DNA of 64,000 nucleotides, taken from PALSA-600 sp963842335. GTDB taxonomy: Bacteria; Actinomycetota; Thermoleophilia; Gaiellales; Gaiellaceae. Below are positions 56,465-64,000 of this stretch, one piece after another (positions within the stretch are counted from its first letter, which is position 1; each line of letters starts with the position of its first letter). Position numbers and translations under genes: made by a program. The notes under the pieces were generated by a model. That model saw only the letters and a program-made list of their open reading frames with translations, ran no database searches and was not told where the DNA came from. Where the stretch lies: positions 124,001 through 188,000 of the forward strand of contig CAWJGF010000011.1 of the NCBI GenBank assembly GCA_963842335.1. The letters are read 5' to 3'.

Positions 56465-57432
56465 CGAAGGTCGGCGTCGTCGGCCTCAACTACTGGGGGC
56501 CGAATCTCGTTCGTAACTTCGACGACCTCGCCGACCTCAGCTGGATCTGCGACCTCGACGAGGAGCGGCTGGCCCAGCTCGCCGGGCGGTACCCGAATGC
56601 AAGGGCAACCGCGAGCTTCGGCGATCTGCTTGCCGACGACACGCTCGACGCCGTTGTGGTCGCGACGCCCGTGCCGACGCACTACGACTTGGCGAAGCAG
56701 GCGCTCGAGGCGGGCAAGCACGTCTTCGTCGAGAAGCCGCCCGCGATGCACGCGGCCGAGATGGACGAGCTCGTGCGTCTGGCCGCCGACCGTAGCCTCG
56801 TGCTGATGCCGGGCCACCTGCTCCTCTACCACCCCGGCGTCCTGAAGCTGAAGGAGCTGATCGACGCAGGCGAGCTCGGCGAGGTGCTCTGCGTCTACGG
56901 CAACCGCCAGAACCTCGGGATCGTGCGCACGAACGAGAACGCGCTCTGGTCGCTCGGTGTCCACGACCTCTCCGTGATCCTCTACCTCCTCGACGACGAT
57001 CCCGAGGTGGCGATCGCGAACGGCCGCGACTTCCTGACCCCCGGGGTCGAGGACGTCGTGTTCTGCTACCTGCGCTTCCCGAGCGGCAAGATCGCCCACA
57101 TGCACCTGTCGTGGCTCGATCCGCACAAGATGCGGAAGATCACCGTGGTCGGCCGCGAGAAGATGGTCGTCTTCGACGACATGGAGCTCGAGCGCAAGGT
57201 GACGATCTACGAGAAGTCGCCGTGGAAGCGCGCCGAGACGTACGGCGAATGGCAGACGAGGTCGGGCGACATCTCGATCCCGAAGATCTCGACGGCCGAG
57301 CCGCTCCGGCTCGAATGCACCTATTTCCTCGAGCTGATCGACGGGCAGCACGACGCGAGCAAGGTCGCGCGAGACGGCGCGCGCGTCGTACGCGCGCTCG
57401 AGATGCTGACGGAGTCGCTCGGTGGCCGCTGA
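56461..57432 (+). CDS. Gfo/Idh/MocA-family oxidoreductase (WbpB-like)
   Basis: A 323-aa protein starting at TTG 56461 (overlap with the dehydrogenase stop). The N-terminal Rossmann fold reads KVGVVGLNYWGPNLVRNFDD, with DTLDAVVVATPVPTHYDLAK and the EKP motif KHVFVEKPPAMHAAEMDELV. The C-terminal domain has LWSLGVHDLSVILYLL, carrying the conserved His-Asp pair. In the WbpA-WbpB-WbpE-WbpD pathway this enzyme oxidises C3 to the ketone that an aminotransferase converts to 3-amino. No aminotransferase is encoded in the window. Confidence 0.88.
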   Translation: MTKVGVVGLNYWGPNLVRNFDDLADLSWICDLDEERLAQLAGRYPNARATASFGDLLADDTLDAVVVATPVPTHYDLAKQALEAGKHVFVEKPPAMHAAEMDELVRLAADRSLVLMPGHLLLYHPGVLKLKELIDAGELGEVLCVYGNRQNLGIVRTNENALWSLGVHDLSVILYLLDDDPEVAIANGRDFLTPGVEDVVFCYLRFPSGKIAHMHLSWLDPHKMRKITVVGREKMVVFDDMELERKVTIYEKSPWKRAETYGEWQTRSGDISIPKISTAEPLRLECTYFLELIDGQHDASKVARDGARVVRALEMLTESLGGR

Positions 57433-58075
57433 GGTGCACCCAACTGCGGTTGTCCACGAGGGGACGATCCTCGGCGACGGAGTGCGGGTTCTCGAGCACG
57501 CGGTCGTCGGCAAGCAACCGACGCTCGGCGCTTCGTCGACGGCGAAGCGTGAGCCGCTCCCGCCCGCCCGGATCGGCGCAGGGACCGTCGTCTCGACGGG
57601 CGCGATCGTCTTTGCGGGCACGACGGTCGGGGCGAACTGCATCGTCGGCGACCAGTCGTGCATCCGCGAGCGAGTCGAACTCGCGGACGATTGCATTCTC
57701 GGCCGTGGGTCGCTGATCGAGAACGACACAACGGTCGGCACCGGTACCCGCATCCAGGCCGGTGCCTACATCACCGCGTACTCGACGCTCGAGGATGACG
57801 TCTTCATCGCACCGTGCGTCGTGACGACGAACGACAACTTCATGGGACGCACGGAGCAGCGGCGCGCGTTGATGAAAGGGCCGACGATCCGGCGCGGCGC
57901 ACGAATCGGCGGCGGCGCGATCCTCTGTCCCGCAGTCGAGATCGGCGAGGAGGCGTTCGTCGGCGCGGGCGCCGTCGTGACGAAGGACGTTCCCGGAGGC
58001 AAGCTCGTCGTCGGCTCGCCCGCACGCGTCCTGCGTGACGTCGACCCCGCCGAGTTGCGCGAGAACGGGGGCTAG
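57422..58075 (+). CDS. Left-handed beta-helix N-acetyltransferase (WbpD-like)
   Basis: A 217-aa hexapeptide-repeat protein from GTG 57422, overlapping the previous gene by 11 nt. The repeated V-H-P/I-G-D pattern is clear: VHPTAVVHEGTILGDGVRVL, IGAGTVVSTGAIVFAGTTVG, ANCIVGDQSCIRERVELADD and IGGGAILCPAVEIGEEAFVG. It ends with GAVVTKDVPGGKLVVGSPAR. WbpD acetylates the 3-amino group of the UDP sugar. The end of this gene closes the cluster; the subtilase gene converges on it. Confidence 0.87.
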   Translation: MAAEVHPTAVVHEGTILGDGVRVLEHAVVGKQPTLGASSTAKREPLPPARIGAGTVVSTGAIVFAGTTVGANCIVGDQSCIRERVELADDCILGRGSLIENDTTVGTGTRIQAGAYITAYSTLEDDVFIAPCVVTTNDNFMGRTEQRRALMKGPTIRRGARIGGGAILCPAVEIGEEAFVGAGAVVTKDVPGGKLVVGSPARVLRDVDPAELRENGG

Positions 58076-58091
58076 AGGGCTGAGCGGGCCG

Positions 58092-59561
58092 CTACGTATG
58101 CCGGGCGTCGCGGCTCAGCGCGAGCCGGTACGAGACCGGCTGGGTGTTCTTCCGCACGAGCTTCAGCTCGAGGTAGTAGGTGCCGGTCTGCACTGCCCGG
58201 TAGGCAAGCCGGGTCTGTCCCGCGACCTGACGGGATTGGGAGAGTCTCGCATCCTGTGCGTCGAGACCCTCGACCCGGGCTGTACCGGGCGCCCACAGCG
58301 CCATGCGTACCGACCCACGCAGGTCAGGGGTGACGCGGGCGAAGAGGCGGTGGCCCTTCGTGAGATGGACGCGGTAGACATCGATGTTGTCGTCCCAGTA
58401 GTCGAGCGTCGCCTCGATCGTCCTCGGCAGAGGCGGCAGCGCGTGCGCCCATGGCCCGGCATCGTCGTTCGGCTCGTAGTGGTCGGGCGGCGGCAGCGGG
58501 GCGTTCATCAATTCCGAGAGTGCGGCGTTGATGTCGAGAGTTCCCCAGCCGGTGAAGCGGTCACGCCCATCGACGCACATGGCACAGCCCGTGGCCGGCC
58601 TCGCGTCGTCGGCGCTGCGCTCGAGGAGCCAAGCGACCTGTTCGGGGCGCAGCGTCGGGTCCTCACCGAGTAGAAGGGCAGCGGCGGCCGAGACCTGCGG
58701 CGCTGCGAACGACGTGCCGATCGCGTCGCGGAACTCGAACGGCCCGCAGTCGGAGTAGGGATGGTCAGCACAGCCTGGGGTCGCCGATTCGACCAGCTGC
58801 TGCGGGATCGTCGAGAACATCCCGTCGCCCGGCGCTGCGATGTCGTTGTAGACCGTGTCGCGATTCGAGTAGTCCGGTACCGAGCCGTTCTGGCGGACCG
58901 CGCTGACGCCGATGACGTGCGGCAGTGCCGAGGGGTAATGCGCGAAGTTCCAGGGCGTCGCCGGCGACTGCGGCCCGTTCCCGACGGCCGCGACGACGAC
59001 TGCGCCTTTGGAATACGCGTATTCGACGGCGGCCTGCTCGAGCGGCGAGTAGGTGTCGAGGCTCGAGTCGAGCGGATCGCGCACCCCGCCGAGACTGAGG
59101 TTGATCACCCGCGCCCCGTTGTCGACGGCCCAGTGGATGGCCGCGACTTCGCCCGCGAGCGACACGTTCCCGTCTGCGCCGACGACCTTCGCGATCATCA
59201 GCTGTGCGTTGAACGCGAGGCCGGCCATCCCCACCCCGTTGAACGGATTGGCGCCGATCTCACCCGCGACGAACGTGCCGTGCCCCTCGTCGTCCCGGAA
59301 GGGCGAACCGCCGACGAACGACCGCGCCGCGACGACGCGGCCCGCGAATTCCGGGTGCGTGCCGTCGATGCCGGAGTCGATCACCGCGACCTTCACGGGA
59401 TAGAGCTTCGGCTGGGTCGGCCAGAACGTCCAGGCCTGGTCCTGGGTGAGGTACCACTGCTTCGCCGCCAGAGGCTCGAGGTTGTCGAAGGCGAGCGCAG
59501 CGGCAGGAACGGCGAGCGCCACGACGAGCGCCGCCGCCGCAATGGTGAGGCGCCTGCTCAC
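58092..59561 (-). CDS. Secreted subtilisin-like serine protease (S8)
   Basis: A 489-aa protein from GTG 59561, which overlaps the SpoIID stop by 4 bp. The signal peptide is RRLTIAAAALVVALAVPAAALA. The catalytic triad is complete: Asp in KVAVIDSGIDGTHPEFAGRV, His in DDEGHGTFVAGEIGA and Ser in GTSFAAPQVSAAAA. There is an Asn in AAVGNGPQSPATPWN for the oxyanion hole. The C-terminal 150 residues form a pre-peptidase-like beta domain (DHYEPNDDAGPWAHALPPLP, DNIDVYRVHLTKGHRLFARV), similar to PPC domains. It probably acts outside the cell. Confidence 0.93.
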   Translation of the reverse strand: MSRRLTIAAAALVVALAVPAAALAFDNLEPLAAKQWYLTQDQAWTFWPTQPKLYPVKVAVIDSGIDGTHPEFAGRVVAARSFVGGSPFRDDEGHGTFVAGEIGANPFNGVGMAGLAFNAQLMIAKVVGADGNVSLAGEVAAIHWAVDNGARVINLSLGGVRDPLDSSLDTYSPLEQAAVEYAYSKGAVVVAAVGNGPQSPATPWNFAHYPSALPHVIGVSAVRQNGSVPDYSNRDTVYNDIAAPGDGMFSTIPQQLVESATPGCADHPYSDCGPFEFRDAIGTSFAAPQVSAAAALLLGEDPTLRPEQVAWLLERSADDARPATGCAMCVDGRDRFTGWGTLDINAALSELMNAPLPPPDHYEPNDDAGPWAHALPPLPRTIEATLDYWDDNIDVYRVHLTKGHRLFARVTPDLRGSVRMALWAPGTARVEGLDAQDARLSQSRQVAGQTRLAYRAVQTGTYYLELKLVRKNTQPVSYRLALSRDARHT

Positions 59562-61231
59562 TGGACGACGATCGAGGCCGACACTCCCGGGACGAGCCCG
59601 TGGCCCGGTGCGCAGCGAATGCGATAGGTGCCGGGCTGCAACGCACCGGCGAAGCTCCACGCGCCCGTGCTGCCGGTCACCGTCGACGAGACCACCGTCC
59701 AGGCTGGGGCTGCTTGCCGCTGCAGCTGCACTGCCGCTCCGGCGAGGGCGGGTTTGACTGTGCCCTGCACGCCCGACGCGGTCAATTGCGCGGTGACGCG
59801 CGGTGCGACCGAGACCCGGGCGAGACCGATGCGAGCCGCACCCCAGGCGAGCCGGTACTGGGTGGTCGTCTGCGGCTTCACGATCGTCGAGAACGCTCCG
59901 TCCGCGGCGAGGACGAGGTCACCGGCGGGTGCCCAGTCGAGACCTGTCGGCCGGGCCTCGAGCGACACGGTGTCCGCGCCGCGCGCAAAGCCGTCGAGCG
60001 TCACCGCGCCGCCGACGGTCATCGTCTTGGCCGTCGGCAGAAGCTGCAGCAGCGCGGGCGTGAACCAGTTCGAGCGGAGCTCCAGCTGGCCGCGCAACTG
60101 CGAGCCGGTTAGCGTCACCTGCGAGTCGTCGTCCGAGACGACCGTGACGGTCTTGACACGTCCGTCCGTGCCATTCTCTGCCCGCAGGTCGGCGATCGGC
60201 GCCGCCAGCTTCAACTGCTTCGTCACCTGCGCCGCGTCGAAGAGCACCGGCCCCCACGTGTGCACCGGCGAAAGGGTGTCGTACGGATCCGCGACCGGCA
60301 CGAGATAGGGAACGGCAGCGCCCGTCTCCTCCGCAGCGGAGGCGGTGCGGCCGCCGGACGTCGAGAAGAAGAGCGTGTCCGCGACCTTGCCGTTGTAGAG
60401 AACGACCTGCCCCTTGGTCGCGTCGATCGCGTCACTCGTCGAGGAGGCCTCGGCGTCGACCCCGCCGTAGACCTGGCTGCGCGTGTCGGCGTAGAGGTCG
60501 AAGCCACGGCCTTTCGTAAGGTTCGCGAGAGCGTAGGAGCGGGCCGCCACCGCCTGAGCCTTCAGCGCCTCGGGCGACCAGCCGGACGGCATCTCGGACG
60601 GGACGACTCCCTTCAGATACGCCTCGATCGCAACGGTGTCGATCACCTGAAGCTGCTTCCCGTCGCTCGAGACGACGATCTTCCCCCGATAAGGCTTGCC
60701 GTCCACGACGAGCGACTGCGCGCCAGCGAACGTGAACGGTGGTTGCAGGGCAGGGTGTCCCGTGATCACGAGCTTGGGCTTCAACGTGAGGATGCCGGGA
60801 GTGAGTTGAACCTTCGTGCCGGCGGAATCGGTCACGTTCCAGGCGACGACCGAGTTCAACGACGTCTTCTTCTCGGCGGCGAGCAACACCCGCACCGTCC
60901 CCACCTTCGCGGGACCGAGCGTCGTGCCCGAGTAGTAGTGGGCGAGGATCGCGTCGTAGTGCCACCCGTGCTTCGCATAGCCGTAGGCGCCCCACTGGCT
61001 GAGGCCGAGACCGTGCCCCCAGCCGTGGCCGCTCACTGCGAGCACCGTCGGAGCCGTGCTCGTGAGCCCGGTCGCGGTCGAAGTGGCGGTCGTGGTCGTC
61101 GTTGCCGCGGTCGTGGTGCCCCCGGCGGCCCGGGCCGGGGCCTGGCGGGCCGCGACGATCGCCGCGGCGAGGCCGCCGACGAGGAGCGCACCGATCACGC
61201 CCAAGCGCAGGAAGAAACGCATCGGCCCCAT
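59558..61231 (-). CDS. SpoIID/LytB domain protein with beta-sandwich C-terminus
   Basis: About 557 aa from ATG 61231. GTG 61240 begins inside the candidate -10, so the later ATG is preferred. Signal/anchor helix RFFLRLGVIGALLVGGLAAA, then a Thr-rich low-complexity stretch. The SpoIID domain has VSGHGWGHGLGLSQWGAYGY, LKGVVPSEMPSGWSPEALKA, QAVAARSYALANL and YADTRSQVYGG. The last about 190 residues form two beta-sandwich repeats of filamin/CARDB type. SpoIID is a lytic transglycosylase in spore formers; in non-sporulating actinobacteria LytB homologues remodel wall glycans. It is translationally coupled to a protease. Confidence 0.9.
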   Translation of the reverse strand: MGPMRFFLRLGVIGALLVGGLAAAIVAARQAPARAAGGTTTAATTTTTATSTATGLTSTAPTVLAVSGHGWGHGLGLSQWGAYGYAKHGWHYDAILAHYYSGTTLGPAKVGTVRVLLAAEKKTSLNSVVAWNVTDSAGTKVQLTPGILTLKPKLVITGHPALQPPFTFAGAQSLVVDGKPYRGKIVVSSDGKQLQVIDTVAIEAYLKGVVPSEMPSGWSPEALKAQAVAARSYALANLTKGRGFDLYADTRSQVYGGVDAEASSTSDAIDATKGQVVLYNGKVADTLFFSTSGGRTASAAEETGAAVPYLVPVADPYDTLSPVHTWGPVLFDAAQVTKQLKLAAPIADLRAENGTDGRVKTVTVVSDDDSQVTLTGSQLRGQLELRSNWFTPALLQLLPTAKTMTVGGAVTLDGFARGADTVSLEARPTGLDWAPAGDLVLAADGAFSTIVKPQTTTQYRLAWGAARIGLARVSVAPRVTAQLTASGVQGTVKPALAGAAVQLQRQAAPAWTVVSSTVTGSTGAWSFAGALQPGTYRIRCAPGHGLVPGVSASIVVQ

Positions 61232-61238
61232 CCGAATC

Positions 61239-61244
61239 ACGGTA
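61239..61244 (-). promoter_or_regulatory. Candidate -10 hexamer TACCGT for the SpoIID gene
   Basis: TACCGT on the minus strand with a 7-nt gap to ATG 61231. Confidence 0.4.
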
Positions 61245-61330
61245 GCCGAGGTTTCCGCAGCTTCAGGCCACCTTTACCGAACGTTTCCATAGCGTCGAGA
61301 CCGGCAACCTTCTTCGTGCTCCACTCAGGC

Positions 61331-62752
61331 ATGCCTGCCATCACCGAAACCCTTCCGCCCCGTTACCGCGATGCCCGTCCGATCGGACGCGGCGGCATGG
61401 GCGAGATCTTCTGTGCGACCGATCGTGAGCTCGGGCGTGAGGTGGCACTGAAGGTCCTCGCCGCGCGCTACGCGGCCGACCAGCCGCTCCGCGCACGCTT
61501 CGAGCGCGAGGCGCTCGCCGCCGCGCGCCTCTCCGGCACGCCCAACATCGTCACCATCTTCGACGTCACCGAGCACAACGGTCGACCCATCATCGTCATG
61601 GAGTACCTCTCCGGAGGTTCGCTCGAGGCGCAGATCGCAGGCACTCCGTGCCCGGCAGCCGAGGCCCTCCGCTGGCTCGAGGAGGCGGCAGGCGCATTGG
61701 ACGCCGCGCACGCGGCCGGCATCGTCCACCGTGATGTGAAACCCGCCAACCTCCTGCTCAACGGCCGCGGCGAGCTGCAGGTCGCGGACTTCGGCGTGGC
61801 GAGCGCGGCGGGGCTCGACTCCTTCACGCAGACCGGGACGATTCTCGGGACCGCGGGATACCTGTCGCCGGAGCAGGCGCAGGGTAAGCGCGCGACGGCG
61901 GCCACCGACCTCTACTCGCTCGCCGTGGTCGCATGGGAGCTCCTCACCGGAAGACGGCCCTTCGCCGCGGCCTCCCCGACCACCGAGGCTCTGGCGCACG
62001 TCAACGCACCGGTCCCATCACCGTCGGTCGCCAACCCCGCCCTCCCGCGCGAGCTCGATCCGATCTTCGAGCGCGCGCTCGCCAAGGACCCCACCGACCG
62101 GTACCCGACCGCGGCGGAGTTCGTCGGTGATCTGCGGCGTGCGCTCGACGATGCCGCCGGCGACACGTGGATCGAGCCGCGCCGGCCGGTGACCGCTGCG
62201 ACGCAGGTCGCTCGCGCACCCGTCGGCCGTTCTTCCCGCTGGTGGATTCCCGGGCTCGCCGTGCTGCTCCTGGCCGCGGGCGTCGGGGCGGCGGTGCTGG
62301 CCTTCCGCGACTCGGGCAGGTCTGCGTCGCAGCCTCCGCTGACGGTCGTCCGAACGGTGACGAGCCCCGGCCGCACCGTGCAGGAGACCGTCACCACCGT
62401 CCCGGCAACGACGACGACCTCGACGGACGCGCCGAGCTTTAGCGACGGAGCGTCGTTGAACAACGCAGGGTTCGCGAAAATGCGGACGGGCGACTACGCC
62501 GGGGCACTGCCGCTGCTCGAGCAGGCGGTTCAGGCGCTCGCCGGCAGCGGATCGCTCAACGAGGCCTACGCGAAGTACAACCTCGCCTACACGCGCCTCG
62601 CGCTCGGCCAGTGCACCGACGTCGTCGCGCTGCTCGACCAGGCGGCCACTCTCGAGGGAAATCTCAAGCCCATCAATGACCTCCGCAAGCAGGCCGGGCA
62701 CACGTGCTCGCAAGGGCACGGGCGGCACGGCCGGTCGAACGGCGACGGCTAG
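61331..62752 (+). CDS. Ser/Thr protein kinase with TPR-like extracellular domain
   Basis: A 473-aa protein from ATG 61331. The kinase domain spans about residues 8-270: GRGGMGEIF, VALKVLAARYAA, HRDVKPANLLLN and DFG in ADFGVASA. The activation loop is LDSFTQTGTILGTAGYLSPE. After a basic linker there is one membrane helix (WIPGLAVLLLAAGVGAAVLA). The extracellular part has a Thr/Ser-rich stretch and then about 80 residues of TPR-like helices (DGASLNNAGFAKMRTGDYAG, ALPLLEQAVQALAGSGSLNE, AYAKYNLAYTRLALGQCTDV), ending in a Gly/His-rich tail. No PASTA domain. The ligand is unknown. Confidence 0.9.
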   Translation: MPAITETLPPRYRDARPIGRGGMGEIFCATDRELGREVALKVLAARYAADQPLRARFEREALAAARLSGTPNIVTIFDVTEHNGRPIIVMEYLSGGSLEAQIAGTPCPAAEALRWLEEAAGALDAAHAAGIVHRDVKPANLLLNGRGELQVADFGVASAAGLDSFTQTGTILGTAGYLSPEQAQGKRATAATDLYSLAVVAWELLTGRRPFAAASPTTEALAHVNAPVPSPSVANPALPRELDPIFERALAKDPTDRYPTAAEFVGDLRRALDDAAGDTWIEPRRPVTAATQVARAPVGRSSRWWIPGLAVLLLAAGVGAAVLAFRDSGRSASQPPLTVVRTVTSPGRTVQETVTTVPATTTTSTDAPSFSDGASLNNAGFAKMRTGDYAGALPLLEQAVQALAGSGSLNEAYAKYNLAYTRLALGQCTDVVALLDQAATLEGNLKPINDLRKQAGHTCSQGHGRHGRSNGDG

Positions 62753-62918
62753 CTGAGACTTGATCTGGAATTGCGGGCTTGCGGGGATGGCTCAGACCAA
62801 GCAGGTCGTTCGGGCCGGGTGAAGGGCATAGCGGTGTCTACGTTCAAGCCCGACCCGGGCGAGATGCGCCGCGTCTGAGTCACCATCCGCGAGTGCGCGT
62901 GCATTTCACATCAAGCCT

Positions 62919-63302
62919 CTAGCTCGGCGGCGCTTCGTTGGTCGGCGCGTAGCGACGGTGCAGCATGAGCACGTTGCCGTCGGGATCGGTAAAGGGCGCC
63001 ATGTGACAGACGCCCGTGTCGAGCGTCTCGCCCGCGAACGCGACGCCCTTCTCCTCGAGCTCCTTGCGGGTCGCCTCGACATCCGCAACGCGTAACGCGA
63101 TCGACGCGGAGTGCGGCCCCGTGAAACTCGAGCCGATCGCGTCCAGGTCCAGCAGGTAGACGCTGATGTTCTCGCCCAGCTGGTACTCGGGGAAGCCGCG
63201 CTCGTCCACCGGTACGAGGCCAAGCGTGTCGCGGTAGAAGCGCTTCGAGCGCTCCATGTCGGTGACCGGGAGCGCGATGAAGTCTGTGCGCTCGACGATC
63301 AC
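62919..63302 (-). CDS. VOC superfamily protein C
   Basis: A 127-aa VOC-fold protein from GTG 63302, overlapping the dehydratase stop by 4 bp. ERTDFIALPVTDMERSKRFY at the N-terminus and the paralogous C-terminal block FAGETLDTGVCHMAPFTDPD plus GNVLMLHRRYAP identify it with the VOC proteins at 27362 and 30570. It is translationally linked to a sugar nucleotide dehydratase gene. The reaction is unknown. Confidence 0.88.
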   Translation of the reverse strand: MIVERTDFIALPVTDMERSKRFYRDTLGLVPVDERGFPEYQLGENISVYLLDLDAIGSSFTGPHSASIALRVADVEATRKELEEKGVAFAGETLDTGVCHMAPFTDPDGNVLMLHRRYAPTNEAPPS

Positions 63303-64000
63303 GCGACCGACCCGCCCACCGACTGACCGAGCCGCGCGGCGTACTGCTCGTCGTAGTAGCGCTTGTAGTCGCCGGACTTGATCGGCTCCCACCAGTCGCG
63401 GTTCTCGCGGTACCACTCGACCGTCTCCTCGAGACCGCCGGTGTCGAACGAGTGCTGCGGCGTCCAGCCGAGGTCGCGCAGCTTCGTCGAGTCGACCGAG
63501 TAGCGGCGGTCGTGACCAGGGCGGTCGGCGACATGGCGCACGAGGTCGGGACTTGCTCCCGTCAGCGTCAGGATCCGGCGCACGACCTCCATGTTCTGGC
63601 GTTCCTGCCCGCCGATGTTGTAGACATTCCCGCGCGCGCCCTTGCGCAGCGCGAGCTCGATCGCCGCGCAATGATCGGCGACATGCAGCCACTCCCGGCT
63701 CTGTTTGCCGTCTCCGTAAACCGGGAGCTGCTCGCCCACGAACGCATTCGTGATGAAGAGCGGCAAGAACTTCTCGGGGTACTGACGCGGCCCGTAGGTG
63801 TTCGCACCGCGGGTGACGAGCGCGTCGACGCCATACGTCCGCACGTAGGCGAGCACCTGCAAGTCGCCGCCCGCCTTCGACGCCGAGTACGGGCTCGACG
63901 CGCGAACCGGCGCGTCCTCGGTACAGGGATCACCGTCGGGCGGAATGTCGCCGTAGACCTCGTCGGTCGACACCTGCAGGTGCCGGAGCTCGTGCCGGCG
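63299..64000 (-). CDS. rfbB: dTDP-glucose 4,6-dehydratase, C-terminal part (truncated by window edge)
   Basis: The minus-strand frame enters at 64000 and ends at 63299, giving 233 residues of an extended SDR. Motifs: VSTDEVYGDIPPDG, YSASKAGGDLQVLAYVRTYG (YxxxK), GANTYGPRQYPEKFLPLFIT, YGDGKQSREWLHVADHCAAI, YNIGGQERQNMEVVRRIL and DRPGHDRRYSVDSTKLRDLG. This is the RmlB/RfbB pattern, which makes dTDP-4-keto-6-deoxyglucose on the way to rhamnose and other deoxysugars. The N-terminal NAD-binding part is outside the window. Confidence 0.93.
   Translation of the reverse strand, partial: RRHELRHLQVSTDEVYGDIPPDGDPCTEDAPVRASSPYSASKAGGDLQVLAYVRTYGVDALVTRGANTYGPRQYPEKFLPLFITNAFVGEQLPVYGDGKQSREWLHVADHCAAIELALRKGARGNVYNIGGQERQNMEVVRRILTLTGASPDLVRHVADRPGHDRRYSVDSTKLRDLGWTPQHSFDTGGLEETVEWYRENRDWWEPIKSGDYKRYYDEQYAARLGQSVGGSVA

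Noticed and set aside
1..64000. CRISPR arrays, insertion sequences, prophage or toxin-antitoxin modules
   Set aside because: No regularly spaced repeats, transposase, phage structural gene or toxin found on reading both strands. The RHH protein at 50827 is not paired with a toxin.

Overview
This 64 kb window is a chromosomal segment of a high-GC actinobacterium. The gene set points to the class Thermoleophilia (Gaiellales/Solirubrobacterales-like), but this is inferred from gene content only, since no rRNA is present. Supporting signs are frequent GTG/TTG starts, many 4-bp ATGA/GTGA/TTGA overlaps, an fhaA-fhaB-pstP-rodA-pbpA-pknB cluster, several Ser/Thr kinases, a caa3-type oxidase, SUF Fe-S assembly and a Tat system. 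I see no phage, plasmid, insertion sequence or CRISPR array. Many starts have a TAnnnT hexamer 6-9 nt upstream, suggesting that leaderless mRNAs are common here.

Layout. 0-11.4 kb: cell-wall and division signalling. A truncated DUF4446 gene and an anchored exported protein read left. Reading right are a kinase fused to a polytopic membrane domain, FhaA, FhaB, PP2C phosphatase, RodA, a class B penicillin-binding protein, a PASTA kinase and Ddl. 11.4-21 kb: a kinase with a discoidin-like sensor domain, an aminotransferase, an alpha-glucan phosphorylase, a His-rich small protein divergent from a MarR regulator, dCTP deaminase, an SDR, a second MarR, a beta-propeller protein, an alpha/beta hydrolase and 3-methyladenine glycosylase. 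Five genes between 13.4 and 20.6 kb carry eight single G:C insertions in short G/C runs. This is either a badly polished stretch or real decay. The gene-free interval 19.78-20.18 kb holds a candidate structured RNA on the minus strand: near-perfect Shine-Dalgarno, short leader ORF, long-range helix around several hairpins, and an intrinsic terminator.

21.5-33.1 kb: methyltransferase, then SUF in two blocks (sufS-sufU-Rieske; sufC-sufB-VOC-sufD), with a propeller protein, an EttA-like ABC-F ATPase, a VOC protein, YceH/DUF480 and a nitrilase between them. 33.4-37.6 kb: TatA-TatC, an amidohydrolase, a TPR membrane protein, a STAS protein and a diheme cytochrome c lipoprotein. 37.6-43.2 kb: GNAT, then ctaC-ctaD-USP-ctaE-USP, an A2-type caa3 oxidase operon with two UspA-like genes woven in. 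43.3-52.4 kb: DUF6458, a 1276-residue orphan PAS/GAF histidine kinase, a divergent FtsH-like protease with a membrane partner, and an RHH-DUF4097-small ORF operon with a promoter overlapping direct repeats.

52.5-64 kb: envelope functions. These are a membrane glycosyltransferase, tRNA-Lys(CUU), a UDP-sugar cluster resembling wbpI-wbpA-wbpB-wbpD without the aminotransferase, a secreted subtilase overlapping a SpoIID/LytB protein, a fourth kinase with a TPR-like tail, a third VOC paralog and a truncated dTDP-glucose 4,6-dehydratase running off the right edge.
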